A stretch of 64,000 nucleotides of DNA from Kribbella pratensis (GCF_004365355.1 NZ_SODP01000001.1:2425473-2489472), one strand, 5' to 3'. Positions 1 through 10,337 are shown, counted from the first letter of the stretch. A program made the numbers and translations. Notes: generated by a model from the sequence alone, not told the origin.

Positions 1-1332
<1,332 letters not shown>

Positions 1333-1466
1333 GTCTACCTCCTGCTCAGCACGGGTGTCACGAACACTTCCCAACCTTGTCCGTGGCCGCGCCGCGCACA
1401 TCCCCGGTTCTTGTGGTTCTGGGTCCAACTGGTGTTTCCACCTGTTGTTCTCGGGGGCTCCCGGCC

Positions 1467-2078
1467 TCAGTGATCGGCCACGGGCTGGTGCGTCAGCACC
1501 ACCCTGGTCAGCTCCACGCGGGACCGGATGTCGAGCTTGCGGAAGGCGTGCCGCAGGTGGGACTCGATCGTGTGCTGGGACAGCGACAGCTCCTCCGCGA
1601 TGAGCCGGTTGGTGAGTCCACTGGCCGCCAGGCCGGCGACCCGGAGTTCGGCGTCGGTCAGGCTTGCCCAACCGAACGTCGCCCGGTCCTCGGCCGGAGG
1701 CCCGTCCTCTGCTGATCGGGAGTGCCGCTCGTCAGCCAGCAGCGCTGCTGCCTCCTCGGTCGATCCGATGGAGAGCAACACGTCCGCGGCGTCGCGGTGC
1801 AACCTGCGCCGAACAGGGACCGGCAAGGCGTAGTACGCCTCGTCGCGGGCGGCCTCGTCGCGGAAACCGAGCTGTGCGCCCTTCTCGACCAGGACGCCCG
1901 CGGCGAGCGCCTCATGGACCGACGGCAGCAACTCAGCGACCGTCCGCCGGAGGACCAGGGCGACGCACCGGATATCGAAGATGCGGCCGAAGCCCGAGGC
2001 CGCTTGCAACATCTGGTGGGTCAGCGGGCGCAGCGGGTCCGTTGGCCGGTCGTGAACCCCATACTGTTCGATCGACAT
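1467..2078 (-). CDS. Short LuxR-family regulator, LAL C-terminal type
   Basis: A 203-residue transcriptional regulator. It corresponds to the C-terminal part of LAL (large ATP-binding LuxR) proteins: a helical segment normally found behind the ATPase, then a LuxR helix-turn-helix at about residues 135-195 ([18 protein letters not shown], then [15 protein letters not shown]). No Walker motif is present. The frame stays open further upstream, but that extension is arginine/proline-rich and overlaps the preceding gene. I therefore start at the ATG at 2078, 11 bp after that gene's stop. It is probably co-transcribed with the ATPase-bearing LuxR gene upstream. It may be a truncated LAL or a partner of that protein. 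Confidence 0.72.
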   Translation of the reverse strand: MSIEQYGVHDRPTDPLRPLTHQMLQAASGFGRIFDIRCVALVLRRTVAELLPSVHEALAAGVLVEKGAQLGFRDEAARDEAYYALPVPVRRRLHRDAADVLLSIGSTEEAAALLADERHSRSAEDGPPAEDRATFGWASLTDAELRVAGLAASGLTNRLIAEELSLSQHTIESHLRHAFRKLDIRSRVELTRVVLTHQPVADH

Positions 2079-2089
2079 GAGCCGTCGAC

Positions 2090-3403
2090 CTATCTGCTCG
2101 TGCCTGGACCGGTCGGAGGGTCGGCCACCCCGTCTCCGTCCTGCTCGCGGCGGCGTTGTGCCGGCTCCGGGCGGCGCTGCTTCGGCACGAGGCCGGCCTG
2201 CTCCCACTCGAGGTAGAGCCTGGTCAGTTCGACCCTCGAGCCCACGCGCAGCTTGCGGTACACCTTGCGTAGGTGGAAGGAGACGGTGTCGGGCGAGAGG
2301 AACAGCCGCGCCGCAGCCTCGCGGTTCGTCATCCCCTGAACCACCAGGTCTGCCACTGTCCGCTCGGACTCCGAGAGGCGATCCCAATCGGTCCCCGCAG
2401 CCACAGCAGTGTCCGCCTCGCCCGGCCGCGGAGCCTCAGGCTTCGAATGCACGATCCGTTGACTGTCCGTCAGCACGTTTCGCACCGCGACCGGAACACG
2501 CCGGAGCATCGACACCCGCACCAGATCGTGCTGGAAGGCGAGCACACCCTCGTGTCCGATGGTCAGCAGGCCGCCGACGACCAACTCGTTCAGAGGGGCC
2601 AGCAGTTTGCCGAGCGGGCAGCCGAGCGTCCAGCCCAGACTGTCCATGGTGAAAGGCTGATCCAGGCAGGCTGCCACCTCAACGACGTTGCGCGCTGCGG
2701 GACTGAGCACGCACACCCAACTGTCGACCACGTCGTCGACGCGGCGGGGCAATTGGTCGCCCAGCAGTCGCACCCGAGCTCCGTCGACGACCACCAGACC
2801 CTCGTCCCGCAGTCCCTCGAACAGCGCGACCAGCAGCATCGGGTTGCCGCCCGCGCCTTCGGCCAGGGCCAGCAGCCCGGCGTCAGGCCGGTGTCGCAGC
2901 ACATCGGCTCCGATGGCTGCGGTGGCCTCGGGTGACACAGGGCCGAGCTCGACCCACGACCTGGTCGGCCGGCGCCAATCGTAGGGCCAGCCGGCCTCCG
3001 GGGTCTCCGCGGTCGTTCGGCGGACCACGACCCAGCCGACCGGCTGATCATCCAGCCTGGTTGGCAGGGCCTGCAGTTGATCGGTCGTCACCTCGTCGGT
3101 CCCCGGCAGGTCATCGACGGTGACCAGGAGCGGCCGCCCTGCCGCCCGCTTCCCGTACTGCGTTTCCACCGGCCGGGCGAGATCGTCCGTCCGGGCCCTG
3201 GCCAAGGTGAATCCCTGATAGGCCGCGCGGTCCTCCGCGGCGGTCAGCAATCGGCTCTTGCCGGTGCCGGGCGCACCGTCGACCAGGAGGAGTCCTCCTC
3301 GGCCGGACGCGGTAGCATCCAGCAGCCGCAGGACCGACCGCCATTCCGCTCCCCGCCCCCGGAGGCAACGAGGAGACGCGACTGTTTCCGCCGTGGCGGA
3401 CAT
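2090..3403 (-). CDS. LuxR-family regulator with AAA-type ATPase domain
   Basis: A 437-residue regulator built like a shortened LAL protein. The N-terminal P-loop ATPase has Walker A GAPGTGKS at about residues 43-50 and a Walker B-like PLLVTVDDLPG near 90-99. A helical arm follows, then a C-terminal LuxR helix-turn-helix at about 345-405 (LSESERTVADLVVQGMTN, then DTVSFHLRKVYRKL). Typical LAL proteins have about 900 residues; this one lacks most of the TPR-like middle. The last ~30 residues are low-complexity and charged. It is the first gene of a likely two-gene unit with the shorter LuxR protein downstream. The effector and targets cannot be read from the sequence. Confidence 0.82.
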   Translation of the reverse strand: MSATAETVASPRCLRGRGAEWRSVLRLLDATASGRGGLLLVDGAPGTGKSRLLTAAEDRAAYQGFTLARARTDDLARPVETQYGKRAAGRPLLVTVDDLPGTDEVTTDQLQALPTRLDDQPVGWVVVRRTTAETPEAGWPYDWRRPTRSWVELGPVSPEATAAIGADVLRHRPDAGLLALAEGAGGNPMLLVALFEGLRDEGLVVVDGARVRLLGDQLPRRVDDVVDSWVCVLSPAARNVVEVAACLDQPFTMDSLGWTLGCPLGKLLAPLNELVVGGLLTIGHEGVLAFQHDLVRVSMLRRVPVAVRNVLTDSQRIVHSKPEAPRPGEADTAVAAGTDWDRLSESERTVADLVVQGMTNREAAARLFLSPDTVSFHLRKVYRKLRVGSRVELTRLYLEWEQAGLVPKQRRPEPAQRRREQDGDGVADPPTGPGTSR

Positions 3404-3570
3404 GTGCCCACTCCCTAGTGGTTCGTCATGGCCGTCAACAGTCGCTCGACCACGGCTCGGCTCGGATCGTGCTGTTCAGACCCGGAGTACCCATCTCACC
3501 AGGAGAAATGCCGGCGTTTCAGAACTGGCCAAGGATTGACGAACCCCCGCCGCGGGTGCGCAGCAGTTGA

Positions 3571-4965
3571 CTAGGGCTCGACCGGGCCGCTGGTGCCGTC
3601 GGCAAGTAGACCGATGCCTTCCGGGGTGATCAGGAATTCCCTGACCGCCGGGTCGTGATGGGAGGCGCGGGTCTTCAGGACGGTCAGCGTGCGGGTCATC
3701 GACCTGCCGATCTGCGCGTATTGCAGCAGCAGGACGTTATCGGCCATGTGTGACGCCGCGACTTCGCTCAGCCGGGTCACGCCGAACAGCTCCGGGACCT
3801 CGTATGTCAGCATCACACTGGTGCCGCCTCGGGACGATCTCTGCAGCAGGGAGTAGAGGTATTCACGGAAGCGTGCCTCGTCGGGGGCAGCGACCTGCAG
3901 ATCTCCCAGACTGTCGACCAGCACCCGGCTCGCCCCGGTGTCCTTGATCGTGGCAAGCAACTCGTACACCCACTCGTCGACGTACAGGTCGACGGGACTG
4001 CCGTACAAGACGGTGAGATTCTCCGCGTCGAGGGTCCAGCCGAATCGTGCGACGGTCCGCTCCAGTTGGTACCGGTCCTCCTGCAACGTCGCGATCACGG
4101 CCCGCTCGCCCAGCTCGAGAGCCCGGAAGACGAAATGAAGCCCCATCAGTGTCTTGCCGACCCCGGTCGGACCTGCCACGACGGTGGAGGCGCCGGGCCA
4201 GAAGCCGTCCTCCAGCATCTCGTCGACCGCCTTGACGCCGGAGGGGACCCGCTGGTCACCCAACTCGTAACTGCTGGCGTCCGGGGCGTCCGCCAGCCTG
4301 GGAAAGACGTCCAGCCCCGCTGCCGAGAGGCGGTAGGCGTGCTTGCCCGCCAGGAAGCCGCCGCCTCTCAGTTTGTGCACCTGCAAGGCGCGGGCGCTGC
4401 GCTGACCGACCTGCACACTGCTCAGCGTGATGATCGCATCGGCCACGGCGAACTCGGGATCACGCGCAATGTCGTCCTCGTCGTACTCGCCGACCCACAA
4501 GCTCGTCACCGGTACGGCGCTGAGCATGCCGGCCAGGTCGTGCAGGAAACGGCGGAAGCCACTGCTGCGGTCGGCGTAGGGGTGTAGCGCGCGAAAGCTG
4601 TCGATCACGACCATCATCGGCTGCAGTTCGCGGATCAGGTCCCGCAGCCGATCGAGGACACCTCGCAGTCCCTGATCGCGTAAGGCGGCCCCGAGATCCT
4701 CGTAGTAGACGCTGCGACCGACCGCGCTCTGATCGAAGAACGACATCGTCTCCCCGTACCGGAGGACCTTCTCCAAAGGCTCGGAGACGGTCGTCAGGTA
4801 GAGCGCGGGCCGCTCGGGGGTCGCGTTGGCGAACACCCACTGCTGCCCGAGGATCGTCTTGCCCGAACCGGGCGCGCCGGCCAGCACGATGATGGCGTCC
4901 TGCGGCAGCCCTCCCCCAAGGATCACGTCCAGGGGCTCCGACCCGGACGTGATCCTGTCGATCAC
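3571..4965 (-). CDS. KaiC-like double RecA-fold ATPase
   Basis: A 464-residue protein with two KaiC-type RecA domains. Walker A motifs are GAPGSGKT (residues 30-37) and GPTGVGKT (265-272), each followed by a Walker B strand (MMVVIDSF; RVLVDSLGD). The end of domain 2 (LLLQY, then KTRASHHDPAVREFLI) matches the KaiC CII end closely. At the position of the cyanobacterial CII phosphorylation pair Ser431-Thr432 I read Ser-His, so a two-site phosphocycle is unlikely. Domain 1 has one Glu (SEP) where KaiC CI has two. No kaiA or kaiB lies nearby. The GTG start overlaps the upstream stop by 4 bp (GTGA), which selects it over the longer open frame and implies translational coupling to the MerR-receiver gene. 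The likely role is a signalling ATPase, not a clock. Confidence 0.86.
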   Translation of the reverse strand: MIDRITSGSEPLDVILGGGLPQDAIIVLAGAPGSGKTILGQQWVFANATPERPALYLTTVSEPLEKVLRYGETMSFFDQSAVGRSVYYEDLGAALRDQGLRGVLDRLRDLIRELQPMMVVIDSFRALHPYADRSSGFRRFLHDLAGMLSAVPVTSLWVGEYDEDDIARDPEFAVADAIITLSSVQVGQRSARALQVHKLRGGGFLAGKHAYRLSAAGLDVFPRLADAPDASSYELGDQRVPSGVKAVDEMLEDGFWPGASTVVAGPTGVGKTLMGLHFVFRALELGERAVIATLQEDRYQLERTVARFGWTLDAENLTVLYGSPVDLYVDEWVYELLATIKDTGASRVLVDSLGDLQVAAPDEARFREYLYSLLQRSSRGGTSVMLTYEVPELFGVTRLSEVAASHMADNVLLLQYAQIGRSMTRTLTVLKTRASHHDPAVREFLITPEGIGLLADGTSGPVEP

Positions 4966-5615
4966 CGATCCGCCTGCGCGGTCTGGAGGGCCCGCCGACC
5001 GAGCAGCCCCCGCACTTGCAGGAGCAGCGCCTGGGCCGACAGCGGCTTCCTGAGGAAGTCGCCCGCTCCCGCAGCCAGGGCGTCCTCGCGCTGGGCGAAG
5101 GTCGAGACGGCCAGCACCGGGATGCCCAGCCGGTCTCGCAACTGGGCGCACAGTTGCAGTCCCCGGCCACCGGAGATCAGCAGATCGACCACGGCCAGAT
5201 GTGGACGCTGGCGCAAGGTCTGCGCCTTGGCCTCTTCGGAGCTCCTCGTGGTGAGCACCCCGTACCCGTCGCGCCGCAGGTAGAACTCGGAGAACTCGGC
5301 GGCATAGGGATCCCGCTCGGCCAGCAGGATCAGCTTCCCGCCGCCACCCGGGACTGCCTCGGTTGCCGGCGCCCCGCCGCTGGCCATTCGCTCCCTCAGC
5401 ATCCGGTACGCGTCGGCGGGTGACAAGCCGCCGGCGACCTGGTCGACGACAAAGCGCAGCTGTGCCACCTGCAGGCGGGAGTAGAGCCGCTGGCCGGACG
5501 GGCTGCGGCCTGGCACCACGAGGTCGTACCGCTTCTCCCAGGTGCGCAATGTCGCCGCCGGGATGCCGAGCATCCTGGCGAGGGGCCCGATGCTGTAGAC
5601 AGGTTGATCGGCCAT
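4962..5615 (-). CDS. MerR-type DNA-binding / receiver-domain fusion regulator
   Basis: A 217-residue regulator. Residues 7-75 form a MerR winged helix (YSIGPLARMLGIPAATLRTW, then RRYS-like GQRLYS). From residue 94 it carries a CheY-like receiver: acidic strand LLAERDPY, phospho-acceptor Asp144 (LAVVDLLIS), Ser171/Thr172 and Lys190 (LRKPL). Most MerR proteins sense ligands with a coiled coil and short sensor loop. Here that part is replaced by a phosphorylation domain, so activity probably depends on a histidine kinase. No kinase is adjacent. The gene is translationally coupled to the KaiC-like ATPase (GTGA overlap), so the pair probably works in one pathway. The acid pocket is less canonical than the usual DD pair, and an atypical receiver is possible. 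Confidence 0.85.
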   Translation of the reverse strand: MADQPVYSIGPLARMLGIPAATLRTWEKRYDLVVPGRSPSGQRLYSRLQVAQLRFVVDQVAGGLSPADAYRMLRERMASGGAPATEAVPGGGGKLILLAERDPYAAEFSEFYLRRDGYGVLTTRSSEEAKAQTLRQRPHLAVVDLLISGGRGLQLCAQLRDRLGIPVLAVSTFAQREDALAAGAGDFLRKPLSAQALLLQVRGLLGRRALQTAQADR

Positions 5616-5843
5616 CGGAGGGGCCTTCCGCTGGGTCGCGTGACTGGCAGTTGACGATCACAGGCGATCGCCGGACAGTCTCCCCGGTCGTGAGGAGACC
5701 TTGGGACAGCACCGGACTTGCGTTGCTTCGCACGCTACACCTGCCCGGAGAACAGCCGCCGACTACCTGATCAGGGGATGCCGTCGATCACGTCGTTGGC
5801 AAGGCTGGTGACAACCCGGCTCGCCAGAAAGTGAGGATCGATC

Positions 5844-6266
5844 ATGGTTCTGCGCATCAAGGCTCGTCAGGTTCCGCTGCGGCTCGGCTCCGGTGCCTTC
5901 ATCCTCAATTCCGGACTGAGCAAGCTCGGCAAGGACGAATCGGCAGCAGCGCAGACGCACGGCTTCGCCGTCGGCGCCTATCCCGGGCTCAAACAGATGG
6001 ACCCGAAGGTCTTCCTGCGGGTTCTGACCATCAGCGAGCTGACCCTCGGCGCGGCGCTGCTCCTTCCGATCATCCCCGGCTGGCTGGCCGGAGCAGGTCT
6101 GACGGCGTTCTCCGGCGGCCTGCTCGGGCTCTATCTGCGGACCCCGGGTCTGCGGAAGGAAGGCAGTCTCCGCCCGACCGAGCAGGGCATCCCGATCGCC
6201 AAGGACATCTGGCTGCTGGCCATCGGGCTGTCCGTTGTCATCGACGACCTGACCGAAGAGTCCTGA
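5844..6266 (+). CDS. Small integral membrane protein, DoxX-like
   Basis: A 140-residue protein with hydrophobic segments near residues 50-70 (LTISELTLGAALLLPIIPGW), 72-95 and 118-133, and a basic amino end. The arrangement and the SGLSKLGK-like start resemble small DoxX/SURF4-type membrane proteins, whose biochemical role is mostly unknown. The ATG follows a GTGAGG ribosome site. It lies 34 bp upstream of the PrsW-like protease and is probably in the same transcript. The family call is tentative; the membrane location is well supported. Confidence 0.62.
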   Translation: MVLRIKARQVPLRLGSGAFILNSGLSKLGKDESAAAQTHGFAVGAYPGLKQMDPKVFLRVLTISELTLGAALLLPIIPGWLAGAGLTAFSGGLLGLYLRTPGLRKEGSLRPTEQGIPIAKDIWLLAIGLSVVIDDLTEES

Positions 6267-6300
6267 CCCGACCGCCGTTTCCGTTCTGGGGAGGCACAGC

Positions 6301-7209
6301 GTGACTCTCAATGCTGCTCGAACAGGCACGACGCATCCTCGTACCTGGCTGCGGGTCTTCCTGGCAGGTCTGGCGCTGTGGATCGCGTGCCTGGTGGTCA
6401 CGCTGCTCACCGCGAACGCCAATCTCGTCCCCACCCTGATCCTGCTCGGCAGTTTCCTCGTCCCGGTCACCTTCGTAGCCTGGGCGTTCGAGCGATGGCG
6501 CGACGAGGACGTCACCGCCGAGCTGATCGTCAGCGCCTTCATCCTGGGCGGCGTGCTCGGTGTGCTCGGTGCGTCCGTCCTGGAGACCTACCTGCTCCAT
6601 CCGTCACCGTGGTTGTTCCTCGGAGTCGGGCTGATCGAGGAGGCCGCCAAGGCCGGTGCACTCATCTTCGTCGCCCGGCGGCTGTCCCGCCGGCATGCGC
6701 GAGACGGCTTCGTCCTGGGCGCGGCGGTGGGTTTCGGCTTCGCTGCCTTCGAGACGGCCGGCTACGCCTTCAACGCCCTACTGACCATCCAAGGCCTTTC
6801 GCTCAGCGCCCTGGTGCAGACAGAACTGATGCGCGGTGTGCTCACACCGTTCGGTCACGGACTCTGGACGGCAGTCGTCGGCGGAGTGCTTTTCTACGAG
6901 GCACGTGGAGGCCGGTTCCGTTACACGATGCCGGTCATACTCACCTATCTGTGGGTCTCGGTGGTGCACGCCTTCTGGGACTACTCGCACAGCATCGCGC
7001 TGGCGCTCACCTTCCTGTTCACCGGAACCAGGTGGCAGTACCAGCTGCTCTCGATGGGGTACCTGCCGCAGCCCACCACTGAGCAGACGCGCACGTTCAC
7101 CCTGCTGAGCAACGGGTTGCTCCTGATCGTGGCGGTACTGGGATTGATCACGTTGCGAGTGGCGTGGCGCCGGACCACGACCGAGCCGAGCATCGCGCGG
7201 CGGCACTGA
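6301..7209 (+). CDS. PrsW-family intramembrane metalloprotease
   Basis: A 302-residue polytopic membrane protein of the PrsW (M82) family. These cleave membrane-bound substrates; PrsW of Bacillus cleaves the anti-sigma factor RsiW. Family landmarks are present: EEAAK at residues 113-117 (the EExxK motif), a FAAFETAGYAF helix (FxxxE motif) about 30 residues later, and VVHAFWDYSHS further on (HxxxD motif). The GTG start has a strong GGGGAGG site 7 bp upstream. About eight transmembrane segments are evident. No anti-sigma factor is adjacent, so its substrate is unknown. The nearest sigma pair in this window is at 59-60 kb, which proves nothing about a link. Confidence 0.88.
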   Translation: MTLNAARTGTTHPRTWLRVFLAGLALWIACLVVTLLTANANLVPTLILLGSFLVPVTFVAWAFERWRDEDVTAELIVSAFILGGVLGVLGASVLETYLLHPSPWLFLGVGLIEEAAKAGALIFVARRLSRRHARDGFVLGAAVGFGFAAFETAGYAFNALLTIQGLSLSALVQTELMRGVLTPFGHGLWTAVVGGVLFYEARGGRFRYTMPVILTYLWVSVVHAFWDYSHSIALALTFLFTGTRWQYQLLSMGYLPQPTTEQTRTFTLLSNGLLLIVAVLGLITLRVAWRRTTTEPSIARRH

Positions 7210-7283
7210 ATCCGGACTGCACCGGCATAGGCAGCATCGACCCAAGATCGACCACGAGATCGACCCAAGGAGGACATGTCATG

Positions 7284-7727
7284 GTGATGGCCGTGGCCAA
7301 GTTCGAGCGCTTCTTTCGTCTCGCGGCGTCGCTTGACGTCGACAAGGACGATCTGAAACGCCACAACGACTTCATCGGCGAGCAGCTCTACGACCTGCTA
7401 CTGACGGCGCAGGGCACCGCGAAGGCGAACGCCCGCGACATCATCGAATGGCGCGACCTGCCGCTGACCAAAGGCCTCCAGGAGACCATTCACGAATTCC
7501 GCGCGCTCGACGACGAGGTGGAGCTCAAACCGGTGCTGGAACAGCTGGCCACCTGGCCACCGCTCGACGCGACGCTGAGCGAGGACACCGAGTCCCGGCT
7601 CCCCGAGGTCGTCGGCGGTCTGAGCCTCGCCCTCGCCCGCACGATGAAGATCGTCGACCCGAAAGTGCGCAACCCGGGCTCGGAGCTTTGGGAACGCACC
7701 TTCCAGATCTTCGACCTGCTGCTCTAG
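7284..7727 (+). CDS. DUF1931 family protein, histone-fold-like
   Basis: A 147-residue soluble acidic protein. It resembles DUF1931 proteins, a small family with a double histone-like fold found in archaea, Aquifex and many actinobacteria, and of unknown function. It begins MVMAVAKFERFFRLAASLDV and is largely helical with no catalytic motif. The ATG at 7284 is preceded by GGAGGACATGTC. It sits 74 bp after the PrsW gene and 9 bp before the next membrane-protein gene. Two GATCGACCCAAG copies lie between 7235 and 7275, just upstream, and may be regulatory or incidental. Confidence 0.75.
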   Translation: MMAVAKFERFFRLAASLDVDKDDLKRHNDFIGEQLYDLLLTAQGTAKANARDIIEWRDLPLTKGLQETIHEFRALDDEVELKPVLEQLATWPPLDATLSEDTESRLPEVVGGLSLALARTMKIVDPKVRNPGSELWERTFQIFDLLL

Positions 7728-7736
7728 ACCGGTGTC

Positions 7737-8765
7737 GTGGACGCCATAAGTGGGTACTGGGCTGCTGTGGCAACCATTCGCGTCGGCCTGGTGGCTGATC
7801 CCGCCGCGCCGACCGAGATCGCCCGAAGAATGACCGATCTGCGCCCACTCGACGGTCGCGACAGTTGGCTCGTCACTGTGGTGAGTGAACCGTTCACCAC
7901 CGGCTCCGAAGACGTCGACCGCGCCAAGGCCCGGCTCCAGGAGCGCGCGCGCCGGCAGGACTGGGACGTCGTGATCGGTCTGACCGAACTTCCACTGCAC
8001 GACGACGAGGGTCGGCACCTGTTGGTTGACACCGACCCGGCGCAACGGACCGCGGTGCTGTCCTTGCCTGCGTTGGGCGGACTCCGGATGCGCACCCGCA
8101 CCCGTCGGGCGGTGCGCTCATTGGTCAGCGGTATGGCGGACCCGAACACGACCGACGAGCACCGGGTTGCCCTTCCGCGGGTGCGTGGCCGCTGGCGCCT
8201 GCTGATGGGTATGGTGCTCGCCAACCGGCCATGGCTGCTCGTTCCCGGCCTGAAGTCTGCGCTTGTGGCAGCACTGGCGACGGGGGCCGTGGCCACGGTC
8301 AACTCCACGGTCTGGCTCCTCGCAGGCTCGCTGTCCTGGTGGCGCCTGGTGATCGCGAGCGTCGCCTCGATCGCTCTCGTCGCCGCCTGGCTCATGATCG
8401 ACGGCGAACTGTGGGACCGGCCCGACGACGACTCCCCGCAAGCGCGGGAAAGGTCGCGCCTCTACAACACCTCGACACTGTTGACCTTACTGGCCGGCGG
8501 ACTGATCTGTTACGTCGCCCTCTATGTCGTGAACCTGGCATGGGCGTTCTTCGTCCTCGACCCGCACGTGATGGGCAAGTACGTCAACGTTCCGATCGGC
8601 CACACCGACCTTCTCGTCCTGGCCTGGTTCGTCGCATCGGCAGCAACCGTTGGCGGCGGACTCGGCTCGAGCCTGGAGTCGGACGAGGCCATCCGCGCCG
8701 CCGCGTACTCCAAACGCGAGCAGGACCGCCGCAACCGCCTCGAGCAGGAACGCGACGACGCGTAG
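7737..8765 (+). CDS. Unknown membrane protein with cytosolic N-terminal domain
   Basis: A 342-residue protein of unknown function. Residues 1-150 form a soluble alpha/beta-looking domain (RVGLVADPAAPTEIARR, then DVVIGLTELPL). Four hydrophobic helices follow between about 165 and 310, and the protein ends in a highly charged tail (KREQDRRNRLEQERDDA). Similar actinobacterial proteins exist, but I know of no assigned function. The GTG start at 7737 lies 9 bp after the DUF1931 stop and has no clear ribosome site, so the start is uncertain by some codons. Confidence 0.7.
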   Translation: MDAISGYWAAVATIRVGLVADPAAPTEIARRMTDLRPLDGRDSWLVTVVSEPFTTGSEDVDRAKARLQERARRQDWDVVIGLTELPLHDDEGRHLLVDTDPAQRTAVLSLPALGGLRMRTRTRRAVRSLVSGMADPNTTDEHRVALPRVRGRWRLLMGMVLANRPWLLVPGLKSALVAALATGAVATVNSTVWLLAGSLSWWRLVIASVASIALVAAWLMIDGELWDRPDDDSPQARERSRLYNTSTLLTLLAGGLICYVALYVVNLAWAFFVLDPHVMGKYVNVPIGHTDLLVLAWFVASAATVGGGLGSSLESDEAIRAAAYSKREQDRRNRLEQERDDA

Positions 8766-8798
8766 CGAATGTCAAGCCGTTCGACGGACGACGGAGCC

Positions 8799-8993
8799 TC
8801 AGTTTCCGCCGAGACCGGCCTGGCGGGCTTTGACGATCGCGGTTGAGCGGTCGGGCACCTGGAGTTTGGTGAAGATGTTCCACACGTGGTCCCGCACGGT
8901 CTTGAGGCTGATCATCAACTCGTGCGCGATCGTGGCATTGCCCTTGCCGGCGGCAACCAACTCCAGGACCTCGCGGTCGGTCAGCGACGGGAA
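8799..8993 (-). pseudogene. Remnant of LuxR/NarL-type response regulator (HTH only)
   Basis: The last ~65 residues read as a complete LuxR helix-turn-helix (LTDREVLELVAAGKGNATIA, then LKTVRDHVWNIFTKL). The receiver domain that normally precedes it is missing. Upstream of residue FPSL the frame continues with unrelated residues, because that DNA is the start of a different gene remnant on the other strand. An open frame of 101 codons survives from 9104, so a short product is possible, but the domain truncation argues for a deletion derivative. Confidence 0.6.
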
Positions 8994-9000
8994 CGCCGCC

Positions 9001-9450
9001 GTGGGCAGCCTGGTGCTGATGGGGATCGCGCTTCTGTTCTTCGCGACAGCCGTCAGGAATCTGCTCCGGTCGAGCGAGGCCCGGGAGGCGACGTACTCAA
9101 GCATCGCCTACGGCGGCTGGATCGTGGTCGTCGCGGGCCTGGGGCAGATGGTGGTGTCGAGCTGGGCAATGATCAACGGGGCGGCCGACACCGGTGACGA
9201 CGCCGCTCTGCACGTGCTGAGCTACAGCGGGTACTTCGGGTTCGCCGGGATGGGCATCGGCATCGCGACCGCCTTCCTGGCCATCGGCCTCGGCGGGATC
9301 CGCAATGCGGTGCTGCCCAAGTGGTTCGCAATCGCCACCGTCGTACTCGCGCCTTGAGCGCACTCGGCAACGCCGGCATCCCACCCGGCGGCCTCGTGAA
9401 CTACGTGCTGCTCCCCTTCTGGCTGATCGCAGCGGCCGGCCATCGTCGCC
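9001..9450 (+). pseudogene. Remnant of multi-helix membrane protein, 5' deletion and frameshift
   Basis: Three clear transmembrane segments lie in one plus-strand frame: GSLVLMGIALLFFATAVRNL from 9001, a second at IVVVAGLGQMVVSSWAM and a third at GFAGMGIGIATAFLAIG. That frame stops at 9357 within KWFAIATVVLAP. The hydrophobic continuation (ALSALGNAGIPPGG, then VLLPFWLIAAAGH) reads on in another frame to about 9450. The pattern resembles actinobacterial six-helix membrane proteins of unknown function that have lost the first helices and gained a frameshift near 9345. The 5' break coincides with the end of the LuxR remnant, so one deletion probably joined two genes. Confidence 0.6.
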
Positions 9451-9600
9451 AGACGCCAACACACCGCAGCCATGCTGCCCGCCGCCTAATCCCCCGGAGA
9501 AAGCCACAATCTCTTCCGGGTGACCGACGGTTGGGTGCCAGGGTGGGCGCCAGGGTGTGCTACTGGCGCGATGGATCCCGTGTGGCGCGATTGTCGAGGT

Positions 9601-10335
9601 ATGACAACGAATCAGGTGACTTTGGCGAATCCCAGGCGGACCAGGGTTGTTGGCCGTGGCGACGTTGCTCGGCTTTCCGCGGTGCCGGAGACGGATCTTG
9701 TGACCCGGCTTGCCACCGTGCCTGGCCTGGTCCGGCCTGGCATTTCGCACTGGGACATGAAGACGCGGCTGCCGTTGCATCCGCTGTCCAACGAGAATGC
9801 GTACGGCGATCCGCAGTTGCTTCATGACCTGGCGGTGCCGGGGGCGGAGTTCGCGCATCGGCTGGGCGTTGACGTGGTCGTCGGCGCGGAGACGGGCGGG
9901 ATCCCGCTGGGTACGGCGGTTGCACTGGCCGGCGATCTTCCGTTCGCGTTTGTTCGCAAGCCCGGGTATGTGGGGCACGAGGACCATGAACCGCGGGTCC
10001 GTGGAGCCTCGGTTGCCGGGCGGCGGGTACTGCTGGTCGACGACGCGGTCTCGTCGGGCAAGGCGCTCGAAGCGTTCGCAGACGAGCTGCAGAGCGAAGG
10101 GGCGATCCTCGTCGGGGTTTTCACTCTCGTCGACATGCGTGATGTTGCGACCTCGGTGGTCCCGATCGCCAAGACGCTTCCGATCGAGTCCGTCGCGACC
10201 TATCTCGAGGTCCTCGACGCGGCGACCGACGCCGGCATTCTCGATCCCGCGACCCACCGGCTCGCGGTCAACGCCCTGGTCAACCACTGGACCGATGACG
10301 ATCCCCGCTGGTCGCTGCTCGACCACGCCGCCTGA
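9601..10335 (+). CDS. Phosphoribosyltransferase, orotate-PRTase-like
   Basis: A 244-residue type I phosphoribosyltransferase fold. The PRPP-binding loop RVLLVDDAVSSGKAL lies at about residues 141-155, with VVVGAETGGIPLG upstream. The flexible loop, RKPGYVGHEDHEP, differs from the RKxxKxHG loop of true orotate phosphoribosyltransferases, and the protein is longer than typical PyrE. The base substrate is therefore unclear and I assign no symbol. I chose the ATG at 9601; the frame is open to a GTG at 9520 with little support. It stands alone, ending 2 bp before the convergent GH15 gene. A weak copy of the CCAGGG-type motif lies at 9550-9566. Confidence 0.75.
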   Translation: MTTNQVTLANPRRTRVVGRGDVARLSAVPETDLVTRLATVPGLVRPGISHWDMKTRLPLHPLSNENAYGDPQLLHDLAVPGAEFAHRLGVDVVVGAETGGIPLGTAVALAGDLPFAFVRKPGYVGHEDHEPRVRGASVAGRRVLLVDDAVSSGKALEAFADELQSEGAILVGVFTLVDMRDVATSVVPIAKTLPIESVATYLEVLDAATDAGILDPATHRLAVNALVNHWTDDDPRWSLLDHAA

Positions 10336-10337
10336 CC

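Noticed and set aside
1333..1466. HspR or HrcA operator before dnaK
   Set aside because: No CTTGAGT-N7-ACTCAAG or CIRCE-like repeat could be found by eye.
3571..5615. Circadian clock locus
   Set aside because: No kaiA or kaiB, and the CII phosphorylation pair is not conserved.
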